From Mnemiopsis leidyi (taxonomy: Eukaryota; Ctenophora; Tentaculata; Lobata; Bolinopsidae), in the NCBI GenBank assembly GCA_000226015.1, contig JH152947.1, positions 34,924 to 69,493 on the forward strand: a stretch of DNA of 34,570 bases, given 5' to 3'. The position numbers and the translations under genes were made by a program. Under the pieces are notes generated by a model. That model had not been told where the DNA came from and searched no databases. It saw only the letters and a program-made list of their open reading frames with translations. Below are positions 1 to 9,651 of the stretch, one piece after another (the stretch's first letter is position 1; every line of letters starts with the position of its first letter).

Positions 1-1
1 T

Positions 2-172
2 CCAAGAAAGTCTGCAACAATATCCTTTGAAGTCATGTCGGTTTCCGCAGACCGCTTCTTGATCGAGTTCTACACCTCCAACACTGAGATAGTTACTTCT
101 TGCAAGGGGTGGGAGTGTGTACACACTTTGTTGGCAGAGAAGAAGAGAGCAGTGAGGGTGATCCGGGCCTAA
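2..172 (+). CDS. Unassigned open frame running in from the window edge
   Basis: Frame 2 is open from the first base to a TAA at 170-172 (56 codons, including the stretch ISFEVMSVSADRFLIEFYTS). No ATG-defined start is needed because it may continue to the left. I recognise no domain. It could be the last exon of a plus-strand gene, a transposon remnant or chance. No poly(A) signal follows closely. Confidence 0.15.
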   Translation, partial: PRKSATISFEVMSVSADRFLIEFYTSNTEIVTSCKGWECVHTLLAEKKRAVRVIRA

Positions 173-299
173 CATGTAGTCTGTCGACGCATCTGAAGTA
201 GTTGTTCTCCTTGTACTGTCTGTTCTTGGTAAGGGTATACCGGTATTAGTTGATGACTGCGTTGAGAATGCTGTACCGTCTGATCGTATCACGCGAGTA

Positions 300-380
300 A
301 AGGCATTTTGATTCCGTGTTACAACGTCAGATAACATCTTCAGAATCAAGGCATTTTAATTCCGTGCTGCAACTTCAGAT
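300..380. repeat. Diverged 33-bp direct duplication, period 48 bp
   Basis: A segment beginning AAGGCATTTTGATTCCGTG at 300-332 recurs at 348-380 with about four substitutions and a 15-bp spacer. It is a simple local duplication with no coding content that I can see. Confidence 0.55.
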
Positions 381-471
381 TGTTGATGAAGCGGAGAGGA
401 TCGGATTGCATGCAAAACGATCTAATAAGCCCTTACAGTCCTTCAAGCTATACGGTAACTGCAATACAAGG

Positions 472-712
472 CTGAAGGACTATTTAGCTAAAAGGCTGAA
501 TCGAGGTTTACACAAGATGTGAATAGAACAACAAGCTTAAGCCCCATATCACATGTCTCCATACTCCATATTTATTTACTCTTAAACAGTAGAGAAGAGG
601 AGATCAGATTTAGCTAAATAGTCCGCGAATCGGACCTTATAGCTAAAGGACCATTTAGCTAAATTTAGCTGAAAAGTCCGTTAGCTATATAGTCCTTTAG
701 CTATATAGTCCG
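472..712. repeat. Cluster of TTTAGCTAAA palindromes with GGAC/GTCC flanks
   Basis: The self-complementary core TTTAGCTAAA, or variants such as TTAGCTATA, occurs about seven times between 472 and 712. It is usually joined to GGACTAT on one side or ATAGTCC on the other, so copies read on both strands. Most copies sit in 608-712. It looks like a degenerate tandem or palindromic satellite. No gene overlaps it with confidence. Confidence 0.5.
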
Positions 713-749
713 CCTACCGAAATAATTTCGAACAGACACGTTCGTATTC

Positions 750-845
750 ATTCTCAATAAATGTATCAAATTTGTAGTGTTAAAATAGTTTAAAACTAAT
801 TAAAAACTATTTCAACACTACAAATTAAATACATCTATCGAGAAT
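750..845. mobile_element. Short inverted-repeat (MITE-like) element
   Basis: Arms of about 43 bp at 750-792 and 802-845 are near-perfect reverse complements (left starts ATTCTCAATAAATGTATC, right ends ACATCTATCGAGAAT). The spacer is only 9 bp, so the transcript would fold into a long hairpin. Similarity may extend a few bases outward. I saw no clear target-site duplication, so calling it a MITE is inference; it could be a local inverted duplication. Confidence 0.5.
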
Positions 846-1100
846 GATATACATCTATCGGCCATTTTCGTATTATGATCACATTTCTTAGTCATACAGA
901 GAAAAGTAACATTCAAATCAGAACTGCTATGAACTATATAACTACCCGCTGCTACTACAAATAAGGCATTGCGTTATCAAATAAAAAGTGCTTGTGTTGC
1001 TACAATATACATTAAGTTTCCTTTAATGTACAGAACGAGCAGCTACCAGGCGCCAGCTATCTACCTCCCACCAAGCTTCACAGCAGCTGCATCAACTCAC

Positions 1101-1273
1101 TGTCTAAAAGGAGGTCCAGCACACAGTACGACCCCGTATATCGCATACTGAAACTGTGAGACAACAAAAACTGCCGTGTTTTCCAAACATTTCCTGGTAT
1201 GAAGATCCCCCATAATAACAGCACTGCTTGCATCGTAGAACGGAAAGGTTTTCACCATCGTGAAGACGGAAAA
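1101..1273 (-). CDS. P5B ATPase alternative exon B (M7 end, loop, M8)
   Basis: Acceptor TTTGTTTTCAG|TTTTCCG and donor CA|GTGAGT give a 173-bp exon with the same phases as exon A (0 in, 2 out). The reading starts FSVFTMVKTFPFYD and contains CLENTAVFVVSQFQYAIYG, ending GPPFR. Its M8 half matches exon A at about 18 of 30 residues, while the loop differs strongly. Its PFR end fits the ATP13A consensus slightly better than exon A. Confidence 0.82.
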
Positions 1274-4200
1274 CTGAAAACAAAGAACGTGAAAGAGAAA
1301 CATTGGTGAAACTTACTTTCTATGTGGGGCACCCACACAAAATATAACTCCATACAGTGCATACTGGAATGCTGAGCAGATAAAAAGTGCTGTGTTCTCG
1401 AAACATGCTCCTTCTTGGAGGTCGTGAGCTGGGACATACGGGACATAAAATGGCTGGGACTTTATGTACACAAATGCTGAAAACTGAAAAAGGAATGTTA
1501 TGTGTATTTAATATAATGTGTGCCCAGCATAAAGATAGATAAATTTTTGTCCACAAATATCAAATTATGCTTAAAACTTGGTCATTTCGTCCAACATTTT
1601 GTGATCCTTGCTGATCAAACAATTGTAAATTCAGTAAATACTAAATAAAAAACTACCTGGAATCCAAATGTTATCAGCACATGGAGCGAGAGAAGAACAA
1701 AAACCTTGAAATCAATCAGCTGCGCCTTTGGAGTTGTCGGTGCAAGTTCTGCAGCAGGTTGTGATAATCCCAATGTCGCCGCAATGGCTGAAATGACAAA
1801 CATATCGATGTAAAGGAACTGAGAATCTGTCATGTTGGTACCGATACTGTAGTGCAGAAGTGAGGTGATGAACTGGATCAGGCTATACATGGCCATGAAA
1901 CGGAATGTGACTGATGCAGTGACTAGCGCGGCTCTTCCTTGTCTCAGTATTTCTATCATACATGAGATTGAGGGATTAGCTGAAGTGAAAGGAGCGGCAA
2001 TTGAGGCTTCAGCTTCCGATAAGGAAACACCAGCATGGGCTGCTTTGAGAGCACCACAATCATTCGCCCCATCACCACACATAGACACTGTATAGCCAAT
2101 CTTCTGAAGATCCTCAACCAGTTTCTGCTTTTTGCCGGGCTTCATCCTGGCAAAAATCTTTCCTTTGAGAAGTAGTAGCTCATAAACCAATGGATGAAAT
2201 AATGCAACATGATTAAATGCAGTTTCTGTTACAGCTAACACATAGGGTTTGTCAGTGATGCCAGATATCGCAGTTACAATGTCTTGCTGCGAATACTTAA
2301 CAGGCAATGTGACAGAGGACTTCTCTTTAGAATCAAGCTGGAAAGCAACAGATTCTCCTTCTTTCTTTACAACGATGACGTCATTCAAACCATTGTCAAT
2401 GGGAACTATCCCACACTTCTTACTGACAGAAATTGCAGTGAAAATGTTGTCCCCAGTTACCATACAGACCTTTGTATTGGAGTAATACAACTCTGAGATG
2501 CAGCTAGTCGTGTCCTCTTTAAGATGATTTTCCATGATGAGAAAGCCACAGAAGTTTAGATTGCACTCAAATTGGGAGCGTCTCATTGTTTGAATGCTAT
2601 GCCAACTTGTTTCAGAATCTAGGACCTTCCATCCAAATGCTATTACACGATATCCTTCATTAGTATAAGAATCCAATTCAGAGTAAAAATTATGAGGAAT
2701 AGTTTCTTTCCGGGAGAGAGAGTGGATCATTTCGGGGGATCCTTTACAAAATACTATCATTTCTTCAGTTTGAAGGCTTTTAGTTACAACAGCCATTCTT
2801 TGCAATTCGGATGTGAAAGGGAAAATTCTTATAATGCCAATCTCTGCAGGATCTTCGTTTTCTACATCATCAATTGGAGAACTGACAATAGCAGAAACAA
2901 ACGAAGCAAGCGGGTTTAATTCATCACAATCTTCAAGGCTCCAGCCAGTAAATTTAAACATTTCTATATCCAAGGGATCCCCTATGTATTCACCATTGAT
3001 TTTACTGATCTCATGACAAGCTGCCATAGCATGAAGCAGCCTATCTTGTTTTATTAAATCAGCCTTTCTTATAGCAGCAAGAAAAATAGAAGCAGAAGGT
3101 ACCACACACAAAATGCTTAAGCCATCTTCTGTAAGAGTACCTGTTTTGTCGAAGCAAATAAATTGCACATTTCCACAAAAGTTGACACGTTGAGGATCAA
3201 TACAGAAGACTTTTGTAGTTTTAAGTCTCTGAATAGCATAAACTACACCGATAGTTAGTGCTGCAGGCAGAGCTGGCGGTACAACTACAGTTATCAAGTC
3301 CAGTCCTAACCTTAATGTTTTTGCAATGCTTCCTCCAAGTTTAAGCGAAATGTAAAATGTGTAGGCAAACCCAAAAGCAGCAAAAAAGGAGAGCATCATG
3401 ATGAAACGCTGGGCATCAGCTTGAAATTCAAATTTAGTAGGTTTAGGACACAGGATTGCACGAATTAGGGACCCTTTAAAAGTGCTAAATCCTGTTCTCA
3501 TAACAATGGCAACTGAATGGCTTCCAGATGTAGGTTTGCTCTGGATTACTGTAGTTCCAGAAAGCAATGAATACTTTTTATCCCTTTCAGGATTAAAAAC
3601 CAGATCTTCAGAAACAGATACTTTTTCAACATCCCCTGACTCATAGATGAACTTAGATATGTATGGAACTGAAGCTTTAGAAACTGGAATGCTCTCTCCA
3701 GTGAGGGCACATTCATTAACTATAGCAGATCCAGAAACAAGTACTGCATCACAACAAAGAAGAAGACCATCTCTAGGGATAAGCATCACATCACCAGGAA
3801 CCAGATCACACGAGGGCAGCACTAAATTTTCACCATTTCTCAGAACCTCAATTTCAACAGATGATGCTGCCATTTTATTAATCTTCTTTTTTTGCTTACG
3901 CTGCTCAAAAATTGTTATTGCTATTGACCCAAATGAGATTATTAGTATTGCAGTAGCATACTGAACATACCCTTCAATCATCCAGAGAGTAACTGCAAAA
4001 GCTTGAAAGATGTAGAAGGGTTGCAATGCTTCTTTGAAAAATAGGACAATATATGATGGAACAGGGACATCGATGACATTAGGTCCATATCTCTCCAATT
4101 TATATTCAAGAACAGAGTCAGTTACACCACCACTCATGGCATGGATATCAGAATAATGCAAATTCTCCAACCCATTAACCAACAATATTTCACCACACTC

Positions 4201-4536
4201 AAAGATATACTTGGAATGTTGATATGTAAAGTATCTGCATCCTCCAGAACTTTTTATTCTGGTGATTCCATGAAGATCAGTTTCAGGGGAATGAATATGA
4301 ACATGTGTAGCAACTCCTAGATTTGACTTCTTCTTTGTTAATATTACATTAATCTTTGGATACCAATGCATAGCTAAAAGTAATAAGCCCCCACTGCAAA
4401 CCGTCAAAATTGTAGTAACTATCAGCTTTGGTATGGAATTGCGCATTCCCGTGATTATATACTTGGATGAAGATCCATCTGAAATGGTTTGTGAGTGATG
4501 ATGATCCATTAGGAGCTTTCTTTCTTCCTGGATCAT
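1101..4536 (-). CDS. P5B-type ATPase, ATP13A2/ATP13A3-like (3' end not in window)
   Basis: Spliced minus-strand gene: main exon 4536-1657 (960 codons), then exon A (1483-1317) or exon B (1273-1101). Known P5B pumps (ATP13A2/3) export polyamines from late endosomes/lysosomes. Seen here: N-terminal membrane segment around residues 34-56, actuator TGES at 279-282, the P5B signature PPALP at 420-424 in M4, phosphorylated Asp463 in CFDKTGTLTEDG, nucleotide-domain FCKGSPE at 596-602, MVTGDN at 692-697 and the hinge GDGANDCGALKAA at 821-833. M5 and M6 follow at about 880-925, and M7 starts near 940. The alternative exons supply the M7 end, the loop and M8. M9 and M10 (about 100 residues in the family) were not found; the terminal exons probably lie to the left of the window. 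An in-frame TAA immediately precedes the ATG, so the start cannot be further upstream. One exon carrying nearly all of a P5B pump is unusually intron-poor. Confidence 0.93.
1317..1483 (-). CDS. P5B ATPase alternative exon A (M7 end, loop, M8)
   Basis: Acceptor TTTTTCAG|TTTTCAGC and donor AAA|GTAAGT give a 167-bp exon, entry phase 0 and exit phase 2. The reading starts FSAFVYIKSQPFYVPYVP and ends with CFENTALFICSAFQYALYG and a VGAPHR tail. It matches the family pattern QPW(F/Y).P...(Y)ENT..F..S.FQY.......G.PFR of ATP13A proteins. A second acceptor 7 nt downstream would put TAA in frame, so the first is chosen. Confidence 0.82.
1657..4536 (-). CDS. P5B ATPase, main coding exon
   Basis: Exactly 960 codons from the ATG to residue Gln960, ending CAG|GTAGTT in phase 0. 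The open frame runs 13 codons further to a stop at 1615-1617. Those codons interrupt the M7 homology, whereas splicing to either downstream exon continues it, so the splice is preferred over read-through. Read-through would give a pump truncated after M6. Confidence 0.9.
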
Positions 4537-4568
4537 TTACTGATGATAATAAGCAATGCTGGTACCAT
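4533..4568 (-). CDS. Upstream ORF of the P5B ATPase, 11 codons
   Basis: The uORF (MVPALLIIISK) starts 1 nt inside the putative 5'-leader exon. Its TGA overlaps the pump ATG as ATGA. Such overlaps are known to allow termination-reinitiation, so it could dampen or couple translation of the pump. Whether it is in the mRNA depends on the acceptor at 4570-4572 being used. Confidence 0.35.
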   Translation of the reverse strand: MVPALLIIISK

Positions 4569-4572
4569 CCTG
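4537..4572 (-). promoter_or_regulatory. 3' splice acceptor and 33-nt leader just upstream of the P5B ATPase ATG
   Basis: Reading the minus strand, a T-rich tract TTTTTTTGTGATTTTTCAG ends at 4570. It is followed by a 33-nt leader to the ATG at 4536. This implies a non-coding first exon further right or a trans-spliced leader. I could not identify the donor exon. Confidence 0.5.
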
Positions 4573-5560
4573 AAAAATCACAAAAAAATTATATTAGTTT
4601 GATCACAAATTTCATTGTAATTATTGTAATAATAATATTTTGCATCACAATATAATTTCAAGACTCAATAATTTATCAATATAAAGAAGCTGCTCATGTG
4701 ATGTAGGGTGCATCCAATAAGAAATACATTCTTTTGATGAGGCAACCACTAAAGCCAAATTTATAGAATACTGATAATCATATGAAAACCAATTCAACTC
4801 AATGAACAATTTCAATCAAATCATAGTTTATCATATAATTTTTCTATGTAGTAACCAAGTATGCTAAAATGCCTCAGCAGTAGAAAAAGTATATTCCTGT
4901 ATAATATCATTAACATCAAAACTGAACAAATTTATAAAAAAATACCCCTCTCATTCAGTATCTTCCACTGTTCAGAAATAATTCAAAGCATTTACATTCA
5001 TTTCACAATCATCTTAACTGTAATAAACTTAATTACCCTAGGTGTGGTAAAACATGTCATACGTATATACTATGTATGTATGCAAACTTGCATACCAATT
5101 CAAAAGGTTAAACGATAAAAAATAAGAAAATAATTTAAGTTGTCAATAAATTAATACTGTGTAAAATTAAAGCATGTATTGTCAAATGAGGAAAACTATC
5201 GACATATTATAACAACATTACAATATAGGAGGCATAAGAGGAACCGTAGGTAACTGGTTCAGCAATCAAAATGGACATTGGCATAGTGATTGTATTAAGG
5301 CATAGCCTGAGCATATTATCTTAGTGCAGGAGGTGTGCTGTGTGGAGGGTTATAAAGGTAGTCAAACGAGTTATTAGTCATGTAGTTTGGATCAGTTAAG
5401 GCGGATGAAAGGAGTTGACTCTTCTATGCTTTACTAAAAGATGAAATATCTGATAATGTTCTTATGTCAGGCAGTAAGTTGTACAAGCATTTTGCCCCCA
5501 TTTTGGCCTTGTGGTTACAAATGTAGCTGGCCAATTACAGGAGCCGAAAGATCTTAAGGC
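4573..5560. other. AT-rich gap upstream of the P5B ATPase
   Basis: Very AT-rich sequence with only short chance open frames (for example 4861-5118). It should hold the 5'-UTR intron and promoter of the P5B ATPase, but I see no convincing promoter element or exon. Confidence 0.4.
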
Positions 5561-5778
5561 CAGGAACAGTTAAGGTAGTTAATACCATACTGTATTCACC
5601 CGAGGCTTCGCTACTACAAGCGTAGCTACTCATTTTACCCTCAATCACAGTTTCCTGTTCATTTGGCTGAATCGACCGGGGGCTGCATAGACCAAACGAA
5701 GTCCTTAAACGCTTGCCCCATGGCTGGGCAGCACAGAGAGTGGAAGTCTGATGCTCTAAGCTCTGCGCCACTCAGCGC
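5561..5778 (-). mobile_element. Probable tRNA-derived SINE
   Basis: On the minus strand the element begins GCGCTGAGTGGCGCAGAGCT, continuing TAGAGCATCAGACTTCCACTC at 5758-5738. This matches a tRNA D-arm and anticodon stem with an A box (TGGCGCAGAGCTTAGAGC). The anticodon and T-arm parts do not fold as a real tRNA. A B-box-like GGTCGATTC occurs at 5677-5669, further away than in a tRNA. The open frame across it is a by-product. The 3' end and target duplication were not found. Confidence 0.42.
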
Positions 5779-6789
5779 AGTTTTTCAACTTTACTTCAAG
5801 TTATTTTTGCCAGCAAATTAGAGATAAAGAATAGATGGACAGCAGTAAATTAACTCTTTTCTTTAAGTTTAGTACTTTTGCCAGAAAAACCTTCTCTTGG
5901 ATAGGCTTTACCAAGTAGTTAACCCCAATCTTTAAAACAGTGTGGCTGACACCATCAAAATTATGGCATGAAAAGTCCTATAAACTTTGAAGGATTTTAA
6001 GGTGATTTGGGTTCCTGGACATACAGTTTCTTGAAATCCTAGCCTAAAAGCTTGGGGGTTTTTTAATTTCATTTTGTCACCCTCAATATCAGGCAAGCTA
6101 TTTGCTATGCTGGCAAATTAACAGTCCAGAAGAAAGGGTAATAGCTCCCTGGTTTTATCACATATCATAGCTACCAAAAAATAGCAGGTGGCTTGACGGA
6201 AATAGCAAACAATTTTGGTGTACATTTGGAGTAAAAACTTTAAAATCAAACACTAAGGAACACTACTCCAATACAGCGAACTAAAGATAAGGCACTGAGT
6301 AGGAAACCTATCAACAAGGAGAGCCGTAACTGCACCCAAGGCCATGACTGATGACACCCAATCACATTTACGTTATTTGAAGAGATTAAGGAATGTTAAA
6401 TGTGCAGCAGGGGTGAAAATGTCGCCATTAATTCTATGTGCTTTATGCCTATGTTGTATGTACCTTTCAAATTCATAAGCTTTGCAGCATCCTTCATGGT
6501 CCATGCTGGGCGCTAGCATCCAGTAATTTAACCGTTAAAGTTCAAAATGCTACTACTACTTCTACAGCAGCCATCATTGTGGTACCGAGTTAACGCTCGC
6601 GCTTATTACAACTTTATAGCAATACTGATCTAACGTTGACAATCAGTTAATACTAATGTCCATATTACCCTTGCTATCACCAGAGGTCTTTTGCGCGCAA
6701 AGCAGCTGCAGCCGCATCATGAGCACCTGGATACGTAAAATGATACCCGACTCGTTTTTCTGACTTGATCGTCCAAGACCATCATATTA
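5779..6789. other. Gap without recognisable genes
   Basis: I see no coding frame, RNA gene or clear repeat. Base composition is moderately AT-rich and becomes GC-richer after 6690. Confidence 0.4.
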
Positions 6790-6790
6790 C

Positions 6791-7104
6791 TAAACCAGTT
6801 GTTGCCTGGGGACCTCAGGCTAATTGTTGACTTACGTTTAGAGAGCCGCGCATCGCCCGGTAAACCAGTTGTTAAACATTTATATCCATGTGCGAGCATA
6901 TTAGTGCAAAATAAAAAAGGGACCGTCCGCGCCGTCGCGTGACGCAAACGCTCACACAGTGCGTCCCCATAAGGCGCAAGCCACAAAGCTATGTTGGCTT
7001 GGCAACCAAAACACGTGCAATTTTACCGGGCGATGCAATGCGCGGCTCTTTCTACGTTTCCCTCAGCTCCGACAACAATTAGCCTGAGGTCCCCAGGCAA
7101 GTGC
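6791..7104. mobile_element. GC-rich foldback (inverted repeat) element
   Basis: Left arm 6803-6863 and right arm 7022-7099 are reverse complements (shared TGCCTGGGGACCTCAGGCTA and GAGCCGCGCAT, then CGCCCGGTAAA). About 15 bp in the right arm are missing from the left. The spacer is 158 bp. TAAACCAGTTGTT occurs at 6791-6803 and 6861-6873, bracketing the left arm. GTGACGCAAACG recurs at 6944 and about 7183. It is probably a non-autonomous DNA element or a nested inverted duplication. No transposase is visible. Confidence 0.55.
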
Positions 7105-8921
7105 AATTACGCATGCAGCTGCTCCGGTTCCGGTTGCACATGCGTTCGCGTTGCGGCCCATTTTCGCTGCCGCTTCGCAGGGTGACGCAAACGTGTATTT
7201 ACACCTGGTTAAGTTGTTAACCGGACTCAATAAAACCAGTACGTTTGCGCGTTGATGCTCTAACTAGAGCCCTTTTGCGCGCTTACCGTCGCGCGCGCTA
7301 TCAAAGGTAGCATGCAGCAGCCGCGCGCGTAGCGTACGTAAGCACGAGGGTAGCTAAATGTGCGTTGCTTAACCATTGATGTGGGATAGCCCATATCACA
7401 TATGTATGTGCGTGGCGCCAATTTCAAAATACAGATAGGTCACAAGCTTGCACATTGCAGATATGAGTCACGAGCGACTAAACGGGCAATATAATAATAA
7501 ATAAATAATAAATAATAAATAACGAATAATGATGCCAGCATCATCACACTTAATCTCACAAAATATCATAAAAATTACAAATTTAATAAAGTTTATCCAA
7601 ATATCTAATTAATGTTAATAAATTTCTTTTTAGCTATAAAAGGATTATCTTTTAGAAAGATATTGTGCATCCACCTAACTAGGTTTTAGGTGCTTACACA
7701 TTGTCGGCACTGCACGGCAGCGGGTAACTTTTATAAAATTGGCCTACGATTTTTTTGAAGGCTATAAGTCTAATTTAGTGCCGTCGAGGCTCGTTTTCCC
7801 TTTTGTAGTTAAGTTTTGGAGGAATTGAATGAGCCGAATTTTTGTTTTTTCTTCTAATAGTATAAAATGGTGCCACTGAAATCTTTTAACATCAATTTAC
7901 ATACAGTTTTCATGCAATTTAGTAACTTAATTTCAATCTGAGACAGCCAGTGGTTAGTTGGCACTCTACTGATTTTGCAGTTCACAACCATAAATTCCTT
8001 TGTAAATGCGCTGCTCTTTCCATAAATTGATTTGCGTGGGTGATGGGCCCAAACAACGTGTATGTTGACATTCAGGTGAATCTTGTGGGTTTGCAAGCAA
8101 ACATCAATATGTTTTTTCACCGCCGTGTTTATTTATTTTATTTTTGTGTGTGAGAAATGTGCGCCACATGATTTGATTTAGGGAATGAGACTGGATCAAG
8201 GTCTGACAATCGAGATAATTTGTAATTGTATTTGTTACAGGTGTCCTGAAAAGGACTTAGTAGATCTTTTAACGGAGAACCTCTACTCTTCAATTAATCC
8301 TCAATAAAACTTTCTGCTAGTGCAAATCCTCTTTCCAAAAGTATTATTTTGAATTATAATTGGGCATATGAATTAGCACTGTCATTTTCACTATGAACCT
8401 GATCATCGACTTGTGTCCTGTCAATCAAGAAAGTTAGTGAAATACATTCACTAACAAGTTTAGTTGGGGTCAAGAATTCGTTTTTAGGTGATGAGATACA
8501 GCAGAAAAAAAGTTGGCATCTACATGGCAGCTATCATAGCACAAGGATTTACGCTTGCTTGGACCTATAGTAACTAAGTAATAAGCTGTATACTCATTTA
8601 CTTGGTGAAGGGCCATGACAAAATGTACCCCACAGGCCACAATCAGGGGGAAGGCATTTTAGGCCCCAATAAAGTTAAAGGTGCACAATTTTTTACTTGA
8701 CCACCCAGAAAATTCGATCATTCAGGTTGAGCATTATTTATGCAACAGTAAAACATTATGAAATTTTGATATAAATTACTGGTCAACAAAAAATCACTCA
8801 AGATTTTTCTACTGTTAAAAGACACCCATTCCCTAAGGTCGTGAACCCTCGAATCCTCACCAAAAATTGCACCTTCGGGCCACTAGGATTTTAAAATGAT
8901 CCAACTATTTCTAATGATTGA
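7105..8921. other. Gap; GC-rich patch then AT-rich DNA with a short TAA-type microsatellite
   Basis: Positions 7240-7340 are rich in GCGC and CGCGCG runs next to the foldback. Positions 7488-7525 hold an AATAAATAATAAATA microsatellite. The rest has no supported gene; the 88-codon minus frame at 7854-8120 has no recognisable feature. Confidence 0.4.
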
Positions 8922-8929
8922 CTGTTCTA

Positions 8930-9199
8930 CAGTGGCGTAACATTGTAGCTATAGGCAATATGATGCCCCTCGGCGGTAAAAAGGCGCCCCGAAGTGGCGC
9001 CCCTAGTAAAAGGGCTTACTGGGAGCCAATTGTGAAAATATGGCCGTAAAATCTAAATAAATAGTGAAATTATTTAACCAAATACGCGATTTTGCTAGGC
9101 GCGCAGTTGATCTCGCAAAATTGTCCCATATTTTTTTGATGATTTGGCGCCCCCTATGACGGCGCCCCCTGGCGTTGCCGGGGCATCGTTATGCCGCTG
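8930..9199. mobile_element. hAT-type MITE with 8-bp target-site duplication
   Basis: The termini CAGTGGCGTAACATTG (left) and CAGCGGCATAACGATG (right, reverse complement) are imperfect inverted repeats starting CAG. The 270-bp element is flanked by the identical 8-bp sequence CTGTTCTA at 8922-8929 and 9200-9207. TIRs starting CAG and an 8-bp duplication are the hAT superfamily hallmark. GGCGCCCC motifs lie inside both ends. There is no open frame, so it is non-autonomous. Confidence 0.85.
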
Positions 9200-9411
9200 C
9201 TGTTCTAAATACAGCTTAGGAGTGTTCTGGGTGGACTTGTGTCTTTAAAATTCCCTACAAAAGGCCAATGGGTCGTAGCACAGTAACCAATCATTGTTGC
9301 ATACTGCTTACATGCACCAATGGGTTCACCTTCAGTTCTATGGCCAATTTCTCTAGCGAAGTTTTAATAAATATAACTTTATGGTCTCAGCATCTCAAAA
9401 AGCTTGATTAA

Positions 9412-9651
9412 TATCAACAGAATTGCATAGGAAAGACTGTCCAAAGGAAGACTTACATAGGAAAGACTATCCAGCAACTAGGCAGACGTATATGTCAACA
9501 TAGAAGTCAAATTCAGGCACTGAGCACAAGCACGTGCATAAATAGGGATAACATAGACAACACTAATACATTAGCAGCTCATGCCATTGAACACAATGTA
9601 CGAACCAAAGCTGGTTTTAACTCTCTTTATAGATTTTTTATCCTGAAATAA
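9412..9651 (+). pseudogene. GIY-YIG endonuclease remnant of a Penelope-like or related retroelement
   Basis: A 79-codon frame contains YIGKTIQQLGRRICQHRSQI followed about 25 residues later by TLAAHAIEHN. This is the (Y)(I/V)GxTxxxLxxRxxxHxxxI...LAxHAxExxH pattern of the GIY-YIG endonuclease domain at the C-terminus of Penelope-like retroelements. The N-terminal GIY motif is replaced by an imperfect about-30-bp duplication (CIGKT...YIGKT). No reverse transcriptase is visible and a stop lies just upstream, so it is a fragment. A solo GIY-YIG gene is less likely. Confidence 0.55.

Noticed and set aside
1317-1476. Alternative acceptor for P5B exon A, 7 nt downstream
   Set aside because: It would put TAA in frame after four codons; the upstream acceptor restores homology and phase.
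5535-5771. 78-codon minus-strand frame
   Set aside because: It lies on the SINE-like element and is a typical translated tRNA-derived repeat.
5700-5778. Functional tRNA gene
   Set aside because: Only the A-box/D-arm half resembles a tRNA; the anticodon and T arm do not form the required stems.
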